Assembly: GCA_910587395.1 (NCBI GenBank)
Contig: CAJULJ010000013.1
Location: 1-59,452 of the forward strand
From: an uncultured Oscillospiraceae bacterium
GTDB taxonomy: Bacteria; Bacillota; Clostridia; Oscillospirales; Oscillospiraceae
Length of the DNA: 59,452 nt
Direction of reading: 5' to 3'
Part shown: one piece after another, positions 35,111 to 43,559 of the stretch
Numbering within the stretch: the stretch's first letter is position 1
Layout of the letters: each line of letters opens with the position of its first letter
The notes under the pieces: model-generated
What the model was told of the DNA's origin: nothing
Seen by the model: the letters and a program-made list of their open reading frames with translations, nothing else
Database searches by the model: none
Made by a program: the position numbers and the translations under genes

Positions 35111-35745
35111 CCTTTTTAAAGGTGCTGCTCATCGTTCTGCTGGTGTTGTGGCTCATCTCCCTTATTCGCGTGGGCGGCAGAGTGCGCTATGGGCAGGAGG
35201 GACTGTATGCCGCCGCTCTTCTGGGACCGTTCAAGCTTCAGCTGCTGCCTGCTAAGCCGAAAAAGAAAAAAAAGCCTGAAAAGGAAAAAAAGAAGAAAGA
35301 ACCGCCTCCACAGGAGGAAAAGCACAAAAAGGAACCCATGGATGGGCAGCCCGGCACCCTGTCCCGGCTGATGAAGTTGCTGCCGGTGGCGGCACAGGCC
35401 TGCGGGGCGTTGAAGCGAAAGATTTGCATTAACGAGTTGAATTTGGAGCTGATCTGGGGCGGCAGTGACCCGGCCGCCATTGCCTTGGGCTATGGACAGG
35501 CCAACGCGGTGCTGGGTATGCTCTGGCCGATTTTTGACCATAATTTTAGAGTAAAGCGCCATTCATTCCAGATCGGAATGGACTATGGGCGCACCCAGCC
35601 TGCGGTGGAGATTCAGGCGGCAGTTACCTTGACTGTGGGCCAGATTGTCACCTTGGGCATACGCTACGGTTTGAAAGCGCTGTTCACATGGATCAAAAGC
35701 GGGAGACCCGCCGGAAAAAGACAGGAGGCAATGAGTCATGAGTGA
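35107..35745 (+). CDS. DUF2953 family membrane-anchored protein (YtfI-like)
   Basis: 212 residues: an N-terminal membrane helix (LKVLLIVLLVLWLISLI), a very basic disordered segment about residues 52-80 made of Lys, Pro and Glu, then a beta-rich domain with LNLELIWGGSDPAAIALGYGQANA, the DUF2953 core. In Bacillus the equivalent ytfI precedes ytfJ (gerW), exactly as here. Probably linked to sporulation; the role is unknown. It overlaps scpB by 4 and gerW by 8 bases. Confidence 0.85.
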   Translation: MTFLKVLLIVLLVLWLISLIRVGGRVRYGQEGLYAAALLGPFKLQLLPAKPKKKKKPEKEKKKKEPPPQEEKHKKEPMDGQPGTLSRLMKLLPVAAQACGALKRKICINELNLELIWGGSDPAAIALGYGQANAVLGMLWPIFDHNFRVKRHSFQIGMDYGRTQPAVEIQAAVTLTVGQIVTLGIRYGLKALFTWIKSGRPAGKRQEAMSHE

Positions 35746-36139
35746 AAACAACCATCCCATCAACGAAGTGCTCCAGACCACCATGAACAAAATCCGGGAG
35801 ATGGTGGACGCCAACACGGTGGTGGGCCAGCCCATCACCACCCAGGACGGAGTGACGCTGATCCCGGTGTCCCGGCTGTCCTTCGGCTTTGCCACCGGCG
35901 GCTCCGACTTTGGCAAGACCCAGAACGTAGCCAAAAACTTCGGAGGCGGCGCGGGGGCCGGCGTCAATGTGATCCCTGTGGCTTTCCTGGTGGTGAAGGA
36001 CGGCTCCGTCCGGCTGCTGCCCGTGGCGCCGCCGCCGGGAGATACCGTCAGCCGGGTGGTGGATCTGGTGCCTGAGATGTTTGAGCGGGTTACCGGCTAT
36101 ATCGATAAGAAGTCCGCTGAGGATAATCCCGTTCAATAA
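35738..36139 (+). CDS. gerW: Sporulation protein GerW (YtfJ)
   Basis: 133 residues. The family core is complete: VVGQPITTQDGVTLIPVSRLSFGFATGGSDF, a glycine-rich FGGGAGAGVNVIPVAFLVV, and VRLLPV. GerW-family proteins are needed for normal spore germination in Bacillus. AGGAGG precedes the ATG by 9 bases. Its presence supports a spore-forming host. It ends at the hairpin 36140-36185. Confidence 0.93.
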   Translation: MSENNHPINEVLQTTMNKIREMVDANTVVGQPITTQDGVTLIPVSRLSFGFATGGSDFGKTQNVAKNFGGGAGAGVNVIPVAFLVVKDGSVRLLPVAPPPGDTVSRVVDLVPEMFERVTGYIDKKSAEDNPVQ

Positions 36140-36185
36140 GGTCATACTACTCCCATCTGAGCATTCGGATGGGAGTGACCCTTTT
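36140..36185 (+). terminator. Hairpin after gerW that also contains the next gene's ribosome site
   Basis: ACTCCCATC (36149-36157) pairs with GATGGGAGT (36168-36176), with extra outer pairing GGTCA/TGACC, followed by CTTTT. The GGGAG of its right arm is the only ribosome site for the GTG at 36186. Confidence 0.6.
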
Positions 36186-37289
36186 GTGAGAAAATTGACT
36201 GCTGGACTGGCCGTTTTGATGGTGCTGACCCTGGTGTGCCCGCCCGCTTGTGCCATGAGCACCAACGCCTCCTGCGCCATCCTGATGGACGCGGAGAGCG
36301 GCCGGGTGCTCTATGAGCAGGACATTCACCAGCCCAGGCTCATTGCCAGCATCACCAAGCTGATGACAGCGTTGGTGGCGGTGGAGCAGGCGGAGGATTT
36401 GGACGAAGTGGTGACCGTTAAAGGGGAGTGGCTGGGGAGCGAAGGCTCCTCCATCTATCTCAAGGCCGGGGAGGAAATCACCCTGCGGGGGCTGCTGTAC
36501 GGCCTGCTGCTCCAGTCGGGCAACGATGCCGCCATGGCGATTGCCTGCCACACGGCGGGAAGCGAGACGGAATTTGTGGCCCTGATGAACCGGCGGGCGA
36601 CGGAACTGGGGATGCGCGACAGCTCCTTTGCCAACCCCAGCGGCCTGAACGATGACATGCACTATTCCAGTGCCTATGACATGGCTCTGGCGGCCCGAGC
36701 CTGCCTGAAAAATGAGACGGTGGCGGAGATATGCGCCACCCGCTCCATCACCATTGGGACCCGTACCTTTGTGAACCACAACAAACTGCTCTATCGCTAT
36801 GAGGGCTGCGTAGGGATGAAAACCGGTTTTACGGAGAAGGCGGGACGAACCCTGGTGTCCGCCGCCACAAGGGATGGTCAGACACTGATTTGTGTTACGC
36901 TCAATGATGGAAACGATTGGAACGACCACATGAAGCTGCTGGATTACGGTTTCAAAACGTTTCCACAGCAGGTGCTGTGCCGGCAGGGCGAGGCACTGGG
37001 GGCCGTATCTGTGAGGGACAGTCTGATCCCCACTGTGGAGGCGGTGACGGCTGAGGAGGCTTGGTATCCGCTGACAGGTGGGGAAGCGCTGAGCATGGAT
37101 GTGGAGCTGGCATCCGCTGTACAAGCCCCTGTTGAGGCGGGGCAGCCGCTGGGCGAGGCGGTTTGGAGAAAAAACGGCGAAATTGTGGCCCGGGTTCCCC
37201 TGGTGTCTCAAAGCGGGGCGGGGCTGGATGTCCAAGAGCCGCTGAGCTTTTGGGGGCGGCTCTTGGCGGCGCTGAGCGAGGCGTCGTAA
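36186..37289 (+). CDS. D-alanyl-D-alanine carboxypeptidase (DacF-type, PBP S11)
   Basis: 367 residues. A signal peptide (residues 1-23, ending CAMS) exports it. The three serine-penicillin-binding motifs are present: SxxK as S55-ITK, SGN in LLLQSGNDAAMA, and KTG in VGMKTGFTEKAG. It trims the terminal D-Ala of peptidoglycan stem peptides; DacF-type members act in the forespore. A C-terminal PBP5-like beta domain follows (about 270-350). The start is a GTG at 36186; longer ORFs overlap gerW and lack a signal peptide. The position after gerW fits a sporulation role. Confidence 0.93.
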   Translation: MRKLTAGLAVLMVLTLVCPPACAMSTNASCAILMDAESGRVLYEQDIHQPRLIASITKLMTALVAVEQAEDLDEVVTVKGEWLGSEGSSIYLKAGEEITLRGLLYGLLLQSGNDAAMAIACHTAGSETEFVALMNRRATELGMRDSSFANPSGLNDDMHYSSAYDMALAARACLKNETVAEICATRSITIGTRTFVNHNKLLYRYEGCVGMKTGFTEKAGRTLVSAATRDGQTLICVTLNDGNDWNDHMKLLDYGFKTFPQQVLCRQGEALGAVSVRDSLIPTVEAVTAEEAWYPLTGGEALSMDVELASAVQAPVEAGQPLGEAVWRKNGEIVARVPLVSQSGAGLDVQEPLSFWGRLLAALSEAS

Positions 37290-37310
37290 TGTGAAAAGAG
37301 GTGAGCGGCA

Positions 37311-38003
37311 GTGGAGGAACGGCTGCAAAAACTGCTGTCGGCGGCGGGAGTGTGCTCCCGCCGCCGGGCGGAGGCATACATACAGGCCGGGCGGGTGACC
37401 GTCAACGGCAGACAGGCTCAATTGGGAGACAAAGCGGACCCTGCCCAGGACCGGGTGGAGGTGGACGGCGTTCTACTGTCCGCTCCGGAGGGGCATATTT
37501 ATATCATGCTGAACAAGCCCAGGGGATATGTCACCACCTTGTCAGACGAGAAAGGGCGGAAAACAGTGGCCCAGTTGGTGTCCGATGCGCCCGGCCGGGT
37601 ATGGCCGGTGGGGCGGTTGGACATGGACTCGGAGGGGCTGCTGTTGCTCACCGACGACGGAGAGATGACCCACCGGCTCACCCATCCCTCACACGAGGTG
37701 GAAAAGGAGTACCGGGTATGGGTGGCCGGCGATGTGGACAAAGCACTTCCTGTTTTGGAAGCTCCTGTGCAGTCAAACGGGGAGAGGCTTACCGCCGACA
37801 AGGTGGAACGGACTGGTCCGAATAACCTCACTATCGTGATTCACCAGGGAAAAAACCGGCAGATAAGGCGTATGTGCGCCGCCGCCGGGCTGGAAGTGAA
37901 GCGTCTCCGGCGTGTGAGGGAGGGGGGAGTGCGCTTGGGCGAATTGAAGACGGGTAAGTGGCGCTCTCTCACTGTAGCGGAGCTGGCCGCATTGCAGGAT
38001 TAA
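37311..38003 (+). CDS. rluB: Ribosomal RNA pseudouridine synthase (RluB/RsuA family)
   Basis: 230 residues: an N-terminal S4 domain (RLQKLLSAAGVCSRRRAEAYIQAGRVTVNG) and a pseudouridine synthase domain with the catalytic Asp in VGRLDMDSEGLLLLTDDG. It modifies a uridine in 23S (or 16S) rRNA. The start is a GTG at 37311 with GAGGTG about 8 bases upstream. scpA-scpB-(ytfI-ytfJ)-dacF-rluB is a conserved clostridial order. Confidence 0.94.
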   Translation: MEERLQKLLSAAGVCSRRRAEAYIQAGRVTVNGRQAQLGDKADPAQDRVEVDGVLLSAPEGHIYIMLNKPRGYVTTLSDEKGRKTVAQLVSDAPGRVWPVGRLDMDSEGLLLLTDDGEMTHRLTHPSHEVEKEYRVWVAGDVDKALPVLEAPVQSNGERLTADKVERTGPNNLTIVIHQGKNRQIRRMCAAAGLEVKRLRRVREGGVRLGELKTGKWRSLTVAELAALQD

Positions 38004-38025
38004 GCAGGAAAACTTTCAAAACCCC

Positions 38026-38054
38026 TTGCATTTTCAGCCGCAAGACGGTATGAT
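38026..38054 (+). promoter_or_regulatory. Promoter of the RpiR regulator operon
   Basis: TTGCAT (38026-38031), 17 bases, TATGAT (38049-38054). Confidence 0.7.
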
Positions 38055-38117
38055 ACGTCTGTTGGGCATGAGAGGAACATGCCCGTGGAGGATAGAAAGA
38101 GAGCAGGGGTGCGCGCT

Positions 38118-38990
38118 ATGAGCCGTGATATTTTGACCGCTATTCAGAGCAGGATGAACACGTTTTCCAAGGGACAAAAGCTGATTGGCCGGTATATTCT
38201 GGATAATTACGACAAAGCTGCCTTCATGACGGCGGCAAGGCTGGGGCAGGCGGTTCAGATCAGCGAGTCCACGGTGGTACGATTCGCCGCTGAGCTGGGC
38301 TATGACGGATATCCCGCCATGCAGAAGGCCATGCAGGAGATGATCCGGGGAAAGCTTACCACCGTACAGCGCATTGAGGTGTCCTATGACCGGCTGGGCT
38401 CCCAGGATGTGCTGGATAAGGTGGTACAGTCGGACATCGAGAAGCTGCGTATGACGCTGAACGAACTGAACCGGAAGGATTTTGAGGCTGCGGTGAACGC
38501 CATCGTATCTGCCCGGCGTATTTACATCCTGGGGGTGCGCTCGTCGGCGGCATTATCCGATTTTCTCACCTTTTATTTCAAGCTGATTTTCGACAATGTC
38601 AGTCAAGTGCAGACGAGTCTGGCCAGCGAGATGTTTGAGCAGATGCTCCGGGTGGGGGAAGGCGACGTGGTTATCGGCATCAGTTTTCCCCGATATTCCA
38701 CCCGGTCCGTGCGGGCTATGGAGTTTGCCAGGGATCAGGGAGCCACAGTGGTGGCTGTCACAGACAGCGAGATGTCGCCGCTGTACGACACCGCAAACTA
38801 CCGTCTGCTGGCGAAAAGCGATATGGCCTCTTTTGCGGATTCGCTGGTGGCGCCGCTGTCCATCATCAACGCGCTGATTGTGGCGGTAGGGCGGAAACGC
38901 TCCGCCGAGGTCACCGCCACCTTTGAGCGGCTGGAAAGCATCTGGGATGAGTACCAGGTGTATGAAAAGGTGGAGTATGCGGACAAATAG
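38118..38990 (+). CDS. MurR/RpiR family transcriptional regulator
   Basis: 290 residues. The N-terminal HTH_6 domain (about 1-75; FSKGQKLIGRYILDNYDKAAFMTAARLGQAVQISESTVVRFAAELGYDGYP) binds DNA and a SIS domain (about 115-245; RIYILGVRSSAALSDFLTF, VVIGISFPRYSTRSV, GATVVAVTDSEMSPL) senses a phosphosugar. The ligand is not predictable. The ATG at 38118 (AGGGG 7 bases upstream) matches the usual family start; an ATG at 38079 would add 13 residues. No sugar operon is adjacent; the next gene overlaps by 14 bases. Confidence 0.9.
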   Translation: MSRDILTAIQSRMNTFSKGQKLIGRYILDNYDKAAFMTAARLGQAVQISESTVVRFAAELGYDGYPAMQKAMQEMIRGKLTTVQRIEVSYDRLGSQDVLDKVVQSDIEKLRMTLNELNRKDFEAAVNAIVSARRIYILGVRSSAALSDFLTFYFKLIFDNVSQVQTSLASEMFEQMLRVGEGDVVIGISFPRYSTRSVRAMEFARDQGATVVAVTDSEMSPLYDTANYRLLAKSDMASFADSLVAPLSIINALIVAVGRKRSAEVTATFERLESIWDEYQVYEKVEYADK

Positions 38991-40224
38991 GGTAGTGGCC
39001 GCCGGAGGCGGAGCGGCGGGCATGATGGCCGCCATTACCGCCGCCCGAGCGGGGGCGGATGTATTGCTGCTGGAGCCGAATGAAAAGGTGGGGCGAAAGC
39101 TGTACATTACCGGAAAAGGCCGGTGCAACGTTACCAACAACTGTGAAAAGAAGGAGCTGATGGCCTCAATTCCGCGTAATGGAAAATTCCTTTACAGCGC
39201 ATTTGACCGATTTGGCCCGGCGGATGCAATGAGCTTTTTTGAAAGCCTGGGTGTGCCGCTGAAAACAGAGCGAGGCAATCGAGTTTTTCCGGTTTCCGAT
39301 AAAGCTGCCGATATTGTGGACGCTTTGTTCCTTGAGCTGCGCCGTCAGAGAGTGGAAATGCGCCGGGATCGGGTGATCGGCCTTACCGTCCAAGATGGTG
39401 CGCTCATCGGTGTAAGAACAGAGAACAGTGGGGAATTGAAAGGCTGTAAGGCATTTATCCTTGCCACAGGAGGAGCATCCTATCCCCGCACCGGGTCCAC
39501 TGGAGACGGCTATAGGTTGGCTGAGTCAGCGGGTCATACCATTGTGCCCATCCGAGGCTCTCTGGTACCGCTGGAGTCGAAGGACCCCTGCTGCGCCAAG
39601 CTCCAGGGGGTGTCTTTGCGGAATGTGCAGCTGTGGGTGAAAAACGAGAGGGGCAAGATTGTGTTCCGGGAACAGGGAGAACTGCTGTTCACCCATTTTG
39701 GCTTGTCTGGCCCGCTGGTATTGTCCGCTTCCGCTCACATGGATTTTGGGAAATCCGTTTATACCGCTCACATTGATTTAAAGCCCGCTTTGGATGAGCG
39801 GAAGCTGGATGCCCGCCTTCTTCGGGATTTTGAGGAGCGGGCAAATCAGGATTACGCCAACGCTCTGGGTGGGCTGGTGCCTCGGTCCATGGCGCCTGTG
39901 TTGGTGGAACGCACCGGCATCCCGGCGGACACCAAGGTCCACGACATCCGAAAGGAGCAGCGCCGCAGGCTGCTGGAGAGTTTAAAGGATTTTACCGTTT
40001 CTCTGTCCGGCACACGCCCGGTGGAGGAGGCGGTGGTTACCTCCGGCGGCGTGGCTGTGAGCGAGGTAGACCCCAAAACCATGGAATCGAAACAGGTGAA
40101 GGGGCTGTTTATTGCCGGAGAGCTGCTGGATGTGGACGCTTATACCGGTGGGTTTAATCTTCAAATCGCCTGGTCTACCGGTTATGCCGCCGGTTTGGCT
40201 GCGGCGGAGCGAATGAGCAATTGA
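38977..40224 (+). CDS. NAD(P)/FAD-dependent oxidoreductase (HI0933/BaiN family)
   Basis: 415 residues. The N-terminal FAD motif is VVAAGGGAAGMMAAITAARAG, then LLEPNEKVGRKLYITGKGRCNVTNN, the family signature, and LFIAGELLDVDAYTGGFNLQIAWSTGYAAG at the C terminus. The BaiN branch was linked to bile-acid reduction in Clostridium scindens, but that role is disputed, and most members are housekeeping flavoproteins of unknown substrate. The ATG at 38977 (GGTGGAG just upstream) overlaps the regulator by 14 bases. Placed just before cmk as in many clostridia. Confidence 0.92.
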   Translation: MRTNRVVAAGGGAAGMMAAITAARAGADVLLLEPNEKVGRKLYITGKGRCNVTNNCEKKELMASIPRNGKFLYSAFDRFGPADAMSFFESLGVPLKTERGNRVFPVSDKAADIVDALFLELRRQRVEMRRDRVIGLTVQDGALIGVRTENSGELKGCKAFILATGGASYPRTGSTGDGYRLAESAGHTIVPIRGSLVPLESKDPCCAKLQGVSLRNVQLWVKNERGKIVFREQGELLFTHFGLSGPLVLSASAHMDFGKSVYTAHIDLKPALDERKLDARLLRDFEERANQDYANALGGLVPRSMAPVLVERTGIPADTKVHDIRKEQRRRLLESLKDFTVSLSGTRPVEEAVVTSGGVAVSEVDPKTMESKQVKGLFIAGELLDVDAYTGGFNLQIAWSTGYAAGLAAAERMSN

Positions 40225-40244
40225 TAATGGAAAGGGGCTTTCCT

Positions 40245-40937
40245 ATGAGCTATCGCAGCATTGCCATCGACGGACCCTCAGGAGCGGGAAAATCCACGCT
40301 GGCCAAGCGTCTGGCCCAGGAGCTGGGGTTTTTGTATGTGGATACCGGAGCCATCTACCGTACGGTAGGGCTGGCGGTCCGGCGCCGGGGCGTGGCCCCT
40401 TCGGACGCGGCCGGGGTGGAGGCGATACTGCCAGACTTGGTCATCACCATGGCCTATGAGGAGGATGGACTCCAACACATGTACCTGGGGGGCGAGGATG
40501 TAACGGAAGCCATTCGGGAGAATGAAATCTCCGCCTGTGCTTCCAAGGCTGCGGCCCTTCCGGTGGTGCGGGATTTTCTGATGGAGATGCAGCGGAGGGC
40601 CGCCTGTGAGCACGATGTCATTATGGATGGCCGGGATATCGGCACGGTAGTGCTGCCTCAGGCGGATTTGAAAATATTCCTTACGGCCGCGCCGGAGGCC
40701 AGGGCGCAGCGCCGTTACCAAGAGCTTTTGGGGCGGGGCCAGCAGGCCGATTTTGACCAGGTTTTGCAAGAGGTGATTGAGCGGGACCGCCGTGATATGG
40801 AGCGGGAGGCCGCCCCCCTTCGACAGGCGGCCGACGCGGTGCTGGCCGACACCACCGGGCTGGACCTGGAGGGGAGCTTCCAGCTGTTGCTGGGGCTCAG
40901 CCGGGACCGGCTGGGCATCAAGGAGGGTATGGAATGA
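40245..40937 (+). CDS. cmk: Cytidylate kinase
   Basis: 230 residues. P-loop IDGPSGAGKSTLAKRLAQELG, then YVDTGAIYRTVGLAVRR, the CMP-binding VIMDGRDIGTVVLP, and the lid region RRYQELLGRG. It phosphorylates CMP and dCMP. AAAGGGG lies 7 bases before the ATG at 40245; upstream in-frame codons lack a site and overlap the previous gene. First gene of cmk-plsC-ispH/rpsA, with each junction overlapping by 4 bases. Confidence 0.96.
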   Translation: MSYRSIAIDGPSGAGKSTLAKRLAQELGFLYVDTGAIYRTVGLAVRRRGVAPSDAAGVEAILPDLVITMAYEEDGLQHMYLGGEDVTEAIRENEISACASKAAALPVVRDFLMEMQRRAACEHDVIMDGRDIGTVVLPQADLKIFLTAAPEARAQRRYQELLGRGQQADFDQVLQEVIERDRRDMEREAAPLRQAADAVLADTTGLDLEGSFQLLLGLSRDRLGIKEGME

Positions 40938-41545
40938 GTCAAAGCAGTCACCGCAATAAGGTATACGCTGTGCTTTATCCCATCATTTGGGTATTTATGA
41001 AGCTGTTTCACCCCTGGAACGCGGTGGGGGTGGAGAACATCCCAGAAGGATCAGCGGTAATTTGCGGCAACCATACCACGCTGGGAGATCCCCTGTATGT
41101 GGTGTGTGGCATGGGGCGTAAACGTCAGACCCATGTGATGGCCAAGGCAGAGGTCATGAAATGGCCGGTAATTGGTTTTCTGCTGAAAAAAGCGGGTATT
41201 ATCGGTGTGAACCGGGGCAAGTCGGACATGGCCGCGGCAAAAGAGTGCCTTCGGGTGCTGAAAAATGGGGAAAAGCTGCTCATGTTCCCCGAAGGAACCC
41301 GCGTAAAAGACGGGGAGACCTCGGAGGCCCGCACCGGGGCGGCCATGTTTGCTACCCGGACCGGTACGCCCTTGGTCCCGGTTTACATCTCGCCCCAAAA
41401 GCGGCGTTTTCGCAAAACCACGGTGGTGTTTGGCCAGCCCTACCACCCCGAGTTTGAGGGGCGCAAGCCCTCCGCCGACGACTACCAGCGTATTGCCGAC
41501 GATCTGCTGGCTCGGATCAGGGGGCTGGGGGAGCAGACGGCATGA
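40934..41545 (+). CDS. plsC: 1-acyl-sn-glycerol-3-phosphate acyltransferase
   Basis: 203 residues. Acyltransferase block I NHTTLGDP (HX4D), block III LLMFPEGTRVKDG and block IV VPVYI are present, with an N-terminal hydrophobic segment (LYPIIWVFMKLF) for membrane attachment. It makes phosphatidic acid from lysophosphatidate, completing the PlsX pathway. It overlaps cmk and ispH by ATGA junctions. Confidence 0.94.
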   Translation: MSQSSHRNKVYAVLYPIIWVFMKLFHPWNAVGVENIPEGSAVICGNHTTLGDPLYVVCGMGRKRQTHVMAKAEVMKWPVIGFLLKKAGIIGVNRGKSDMAAAKECLRVLKNGEKLLMFPEGTRVKDGETSEARTGAAMFATRTGTPLVPVYISPQKRRFRKTTVVFGQPYHPEFEGRKPSADDYQRIADDLLARIRGLGEQTA

Positions 41546-43491
41546 TTGTCCGAGTGGCAAAAAGCGCCGGATTCTGCTACGGCGTGCGCCGGGCGGTGGA
41601 CATGGCGGAGAAAGCTTCCGGCCAGGGTCCGGTATTTCTGCTGGGACACATCACCCATAACGACCATGTGATCCAGCGGCTGGAGGATATGGGGGCGGTG
41701 AGCATCGCCGCGCCGGAGGAGGTGCCGAAGGATGCGGCTGTGCTCATCCGTGCCCACGGTGAGCCGGATGGGGTCTATCAAGTTTTGAGGGAACGGGGCT
41801 GCCGGGTGCTGGATGCCACCTGCCCTAATGTCGCCCGAATTCATGGCATTGTCCGGGAGGCGGAGGCTAAAGGACGTATTCCTATCATTGTGGGAGAGGC
41901 TGAGCACCCCGAGATCCTGGGAATTCTAGGGTGCACCCGCGGGGGAATGGTAGTTTCCGGTTGGGATGAGCTGGAACAAATTTTGAAAAAAGTGCCGGAA
42001 TTCCCTGGAAAGCCCCTGACATTCGTGTCCCAAACCACGGCCATTTTGTCTAATTGGGAAAAAATCGTGGAAAACGCAAAAAAAGTGTGTACAAACGCGG
42101 AATTTTTTGATACAATATGTAATGCTACGTCCAGGCGGCAATCTGAAGCTTTGGAATTGGCCGGTCAATGCGATGCCATGATCGTCATTGGCGATCAGAA
42201 AAGCTCCAACACCAGGAAGCTCACCCAGCTGTGCGCCAGTTGCTGCCCCATGGTGGTGCAGGCGGAGCGGGGGAGCGGCATTGACCGGGATCAGTTCCAA
42301 CAGGTCGGCATGCTTGGAATCACTGCCGGCGCATCCACGCCGGAGTGGATAATAAAGGAGGTCAGCAACAAAATGAGCGATGAAATTATGGAGATTGAAC
42401 AGTCCTTCGCGGAGATGCTGGAGGAGTCGTTCAAAATTTTGAATACGGGGGATCGGGTCACTGGAACAGTCGCGGCCATCACGCCGACTGAGGTGCAGGT
42501 GGAGCTGGGCGTCAAATATCCCGGTACCATCCCCCTGTCTGAGTTGAGCGACGACCCCGATGTGAAGGTGGAGGACATCGCCAAGGTGGGCGAGGAGATC
42601 GAGGCCATCGTCATGCTGGTCAGCGACCGCGACTGTGTGGTCAAGCTGTCCAAGAAGCGCCTTGACGCCGACAAGAACTGGGAGACCGTCGAGAACGCCG
42701 TGGAGAACAAGGACGTTCTGGAGGGCATCATCACCGAGGAGAACAAGGGCGGCTTGGTGGCCAATGTCAAGGGCATCCGTGTGTTTATCCCCGCCTCTCA
42801 GTCCGGCAAGCCCCGCGGGGCCGACCTGTCCGAGATGGTCAAGACCCGCGTGCAGCTGCGCATCACTGAGGTGAACCGTGCCCGCCGCCGCGTGGTGGGT
42901 TCCATCCGCGCTGTGACCGCTGAGGCCCGTGCCGCCGCCGCTGCCGCCATCTGGGACAGCATCGAGGTGGGCAAGCGCTACAGCGGCACCGTCAAGAGCC
43001 TGACCTCTTACGGCGCTTTCGTGGACATCGGCGGCGTGGACGGCATGGTCCACATCTCCGAGCTGTCCTGGTCCCGCATCAAGACCCCCTCTGAGGTGGT
43101 CAGCGTTGGCGATCCCATTGACGTATACGTCATTTCCTTTGACCCGGAGAAGAAGAAAATCTCCCTGGGGGTGAAGGACCACAGCCAGGAGCCCTGGACT
43201 GTGTTCACCGAGAAGTATGCCGTGGGCGATGTGGCCCCCGTGCGCGTGGTCAAGCTGATGACCTTTGGTGCCTTTGCCGAGATCGTCCCCGGTGTGGACG
43301 GCCTGATCCATATCTCCCAGCTGGCCGACCACCGGGTGGAGAAGCCCGGCGACGTGGTGAGCGAGGGCGACACTGTGGACGCCAAGATCACCGCCATTGA
43401 CGAGGACAACAAGAAGGTGTCCCTGTCCATTCGCGCCCTGCTGGAGTCCGCCCCTGTGGACGACGAGGACGAGGAGCCTGTGGAGGAGTAA
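41542..43491 (+). CDS. ispH-rpsA: Bifunctional IspH (HMBPP reductase) - ribosomal protein S1 fusion
   Basis: 649 residues. Residues 1-277 are IspH, the [4Fe-4S] enzyme giving IPP and DMAPP in the MEP pathway. Its three cluster cysteines are in AGFCYGVRRAVD, DATCPNV and TICNATSRRQ, and the catalytic Glu is in the GEAEHPE region. Residues from about 278 are four S1 RNA-binding repeats (LNTGDRVTGTVAAI, KDVLEGIITEENKGG, IEVGKRYSGTVKSLTSYGAF, YAVGDVAPVRVVKLMTFGAF), fewer than the six in E. coli S1. The fusion is known in clostridia. At the junction an extended ribosome site precedes Met278. Confidence 0.97.
   Translation: MIVRVAKSAGFCYGVRRAVDMAEKASGQGPVFLLGHITHNDHVIQRLEDMGAVSIAAPEEVPKDAAVLIRAHGEPDGVYQVLRERGCRVLDATCPNVARIHGIVREAEAKGRIPIIVGEAEHPEILGILGCTRGGMVVSGWDELEQILKKVPEFPGKPLTFVSQTTAILSNWEKIVENAKKVCTNAEFFDTICNATSRRQSEALELAGQCDAMIVIGDQKSSNTRKLTQLCASCCPMVVQAERGSGIDRDQFQQVGMLGITAGASTPEWIIKEVSNKMSDEIMEIEQSFAEMLEESFKILNTGDRVTGTVAAITPTEVQVELGVKYPGTIPLSELSDDPDVKVEDIAKVGEEIEAIVMLVSDRDCVVKLSKKRLDADKNWETVENAVENKDVLEGIITEENKGGLVANVKGIRVFIPASQSGKPRGADLSEMVKTRVQLRITEVNRARRRVVGSIRAVTAEARAAAAAAIWDSIEVGKRYSGTVKSLTSYGAFVDIGGVDGMVHISELSWSRIKTPSEVVSVGDPIDVYVISFDPEKKKISLGVKDHSQEPWTVFTEKYAVGDVAPVRVVKLMTFGAFAEIVPGVDGLIHISQLADHRVEKPGDVVSEGDTVDAKITAIDEDNKKVSLSIRALLESAPVDDEDEEPVEE
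42354..42375 (+). promoter_or_regulatory. Internal ribosome-binding site and ATG at the IspH/S1 junction
   Basis: AAAGGAGGTC begins at 42354 and an in-frame ATG (MSDEIMEIEQ) lies at 42373-42375, 11 bases after GGAGG. It stands exactly at the domain border, so free S1 may be made besides the fusion. The distance is slightly long, but the match to anti-SD is nearly complete. Confidence 0.55.
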
Positions 43492-43510
43492 GCTCCCGAT
43501 TTGACGTAAG

Positions 43511-43541
43511 AAAAGGCTGCCGCAAATGCGGCAGCCTTTTT
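43511..43541 (+). terminator. Intrinsic terminator of the cmk-plsC-ispH/rpsA operon
   Basis: AAAAGGCTGCCGC pairs with GCGGCAGCCTTTTT around an AAAT loop. Confidence 0.9.
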
Positions 43542-43559
43542 CGATGAGAGGTGAATGCA

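Noticed and set aside
38977..40224. Assignment as BaiN bile-acid enzyme
   Set aside because: The HI0933 family is widespread and the BaiN activity is disputed; no other bai genes are in the window.
40934..41545. Unusual acyltransferase active site (NHTTLGDP) in plsC
   Set aside because: It still fits HX4D, so it is a normal variant.
41542..43491. IspH-S1 fusion as a novel architecture
   Set aside because: This fusion is already known in clostridia; only the internal ribosome site is worth reporting.
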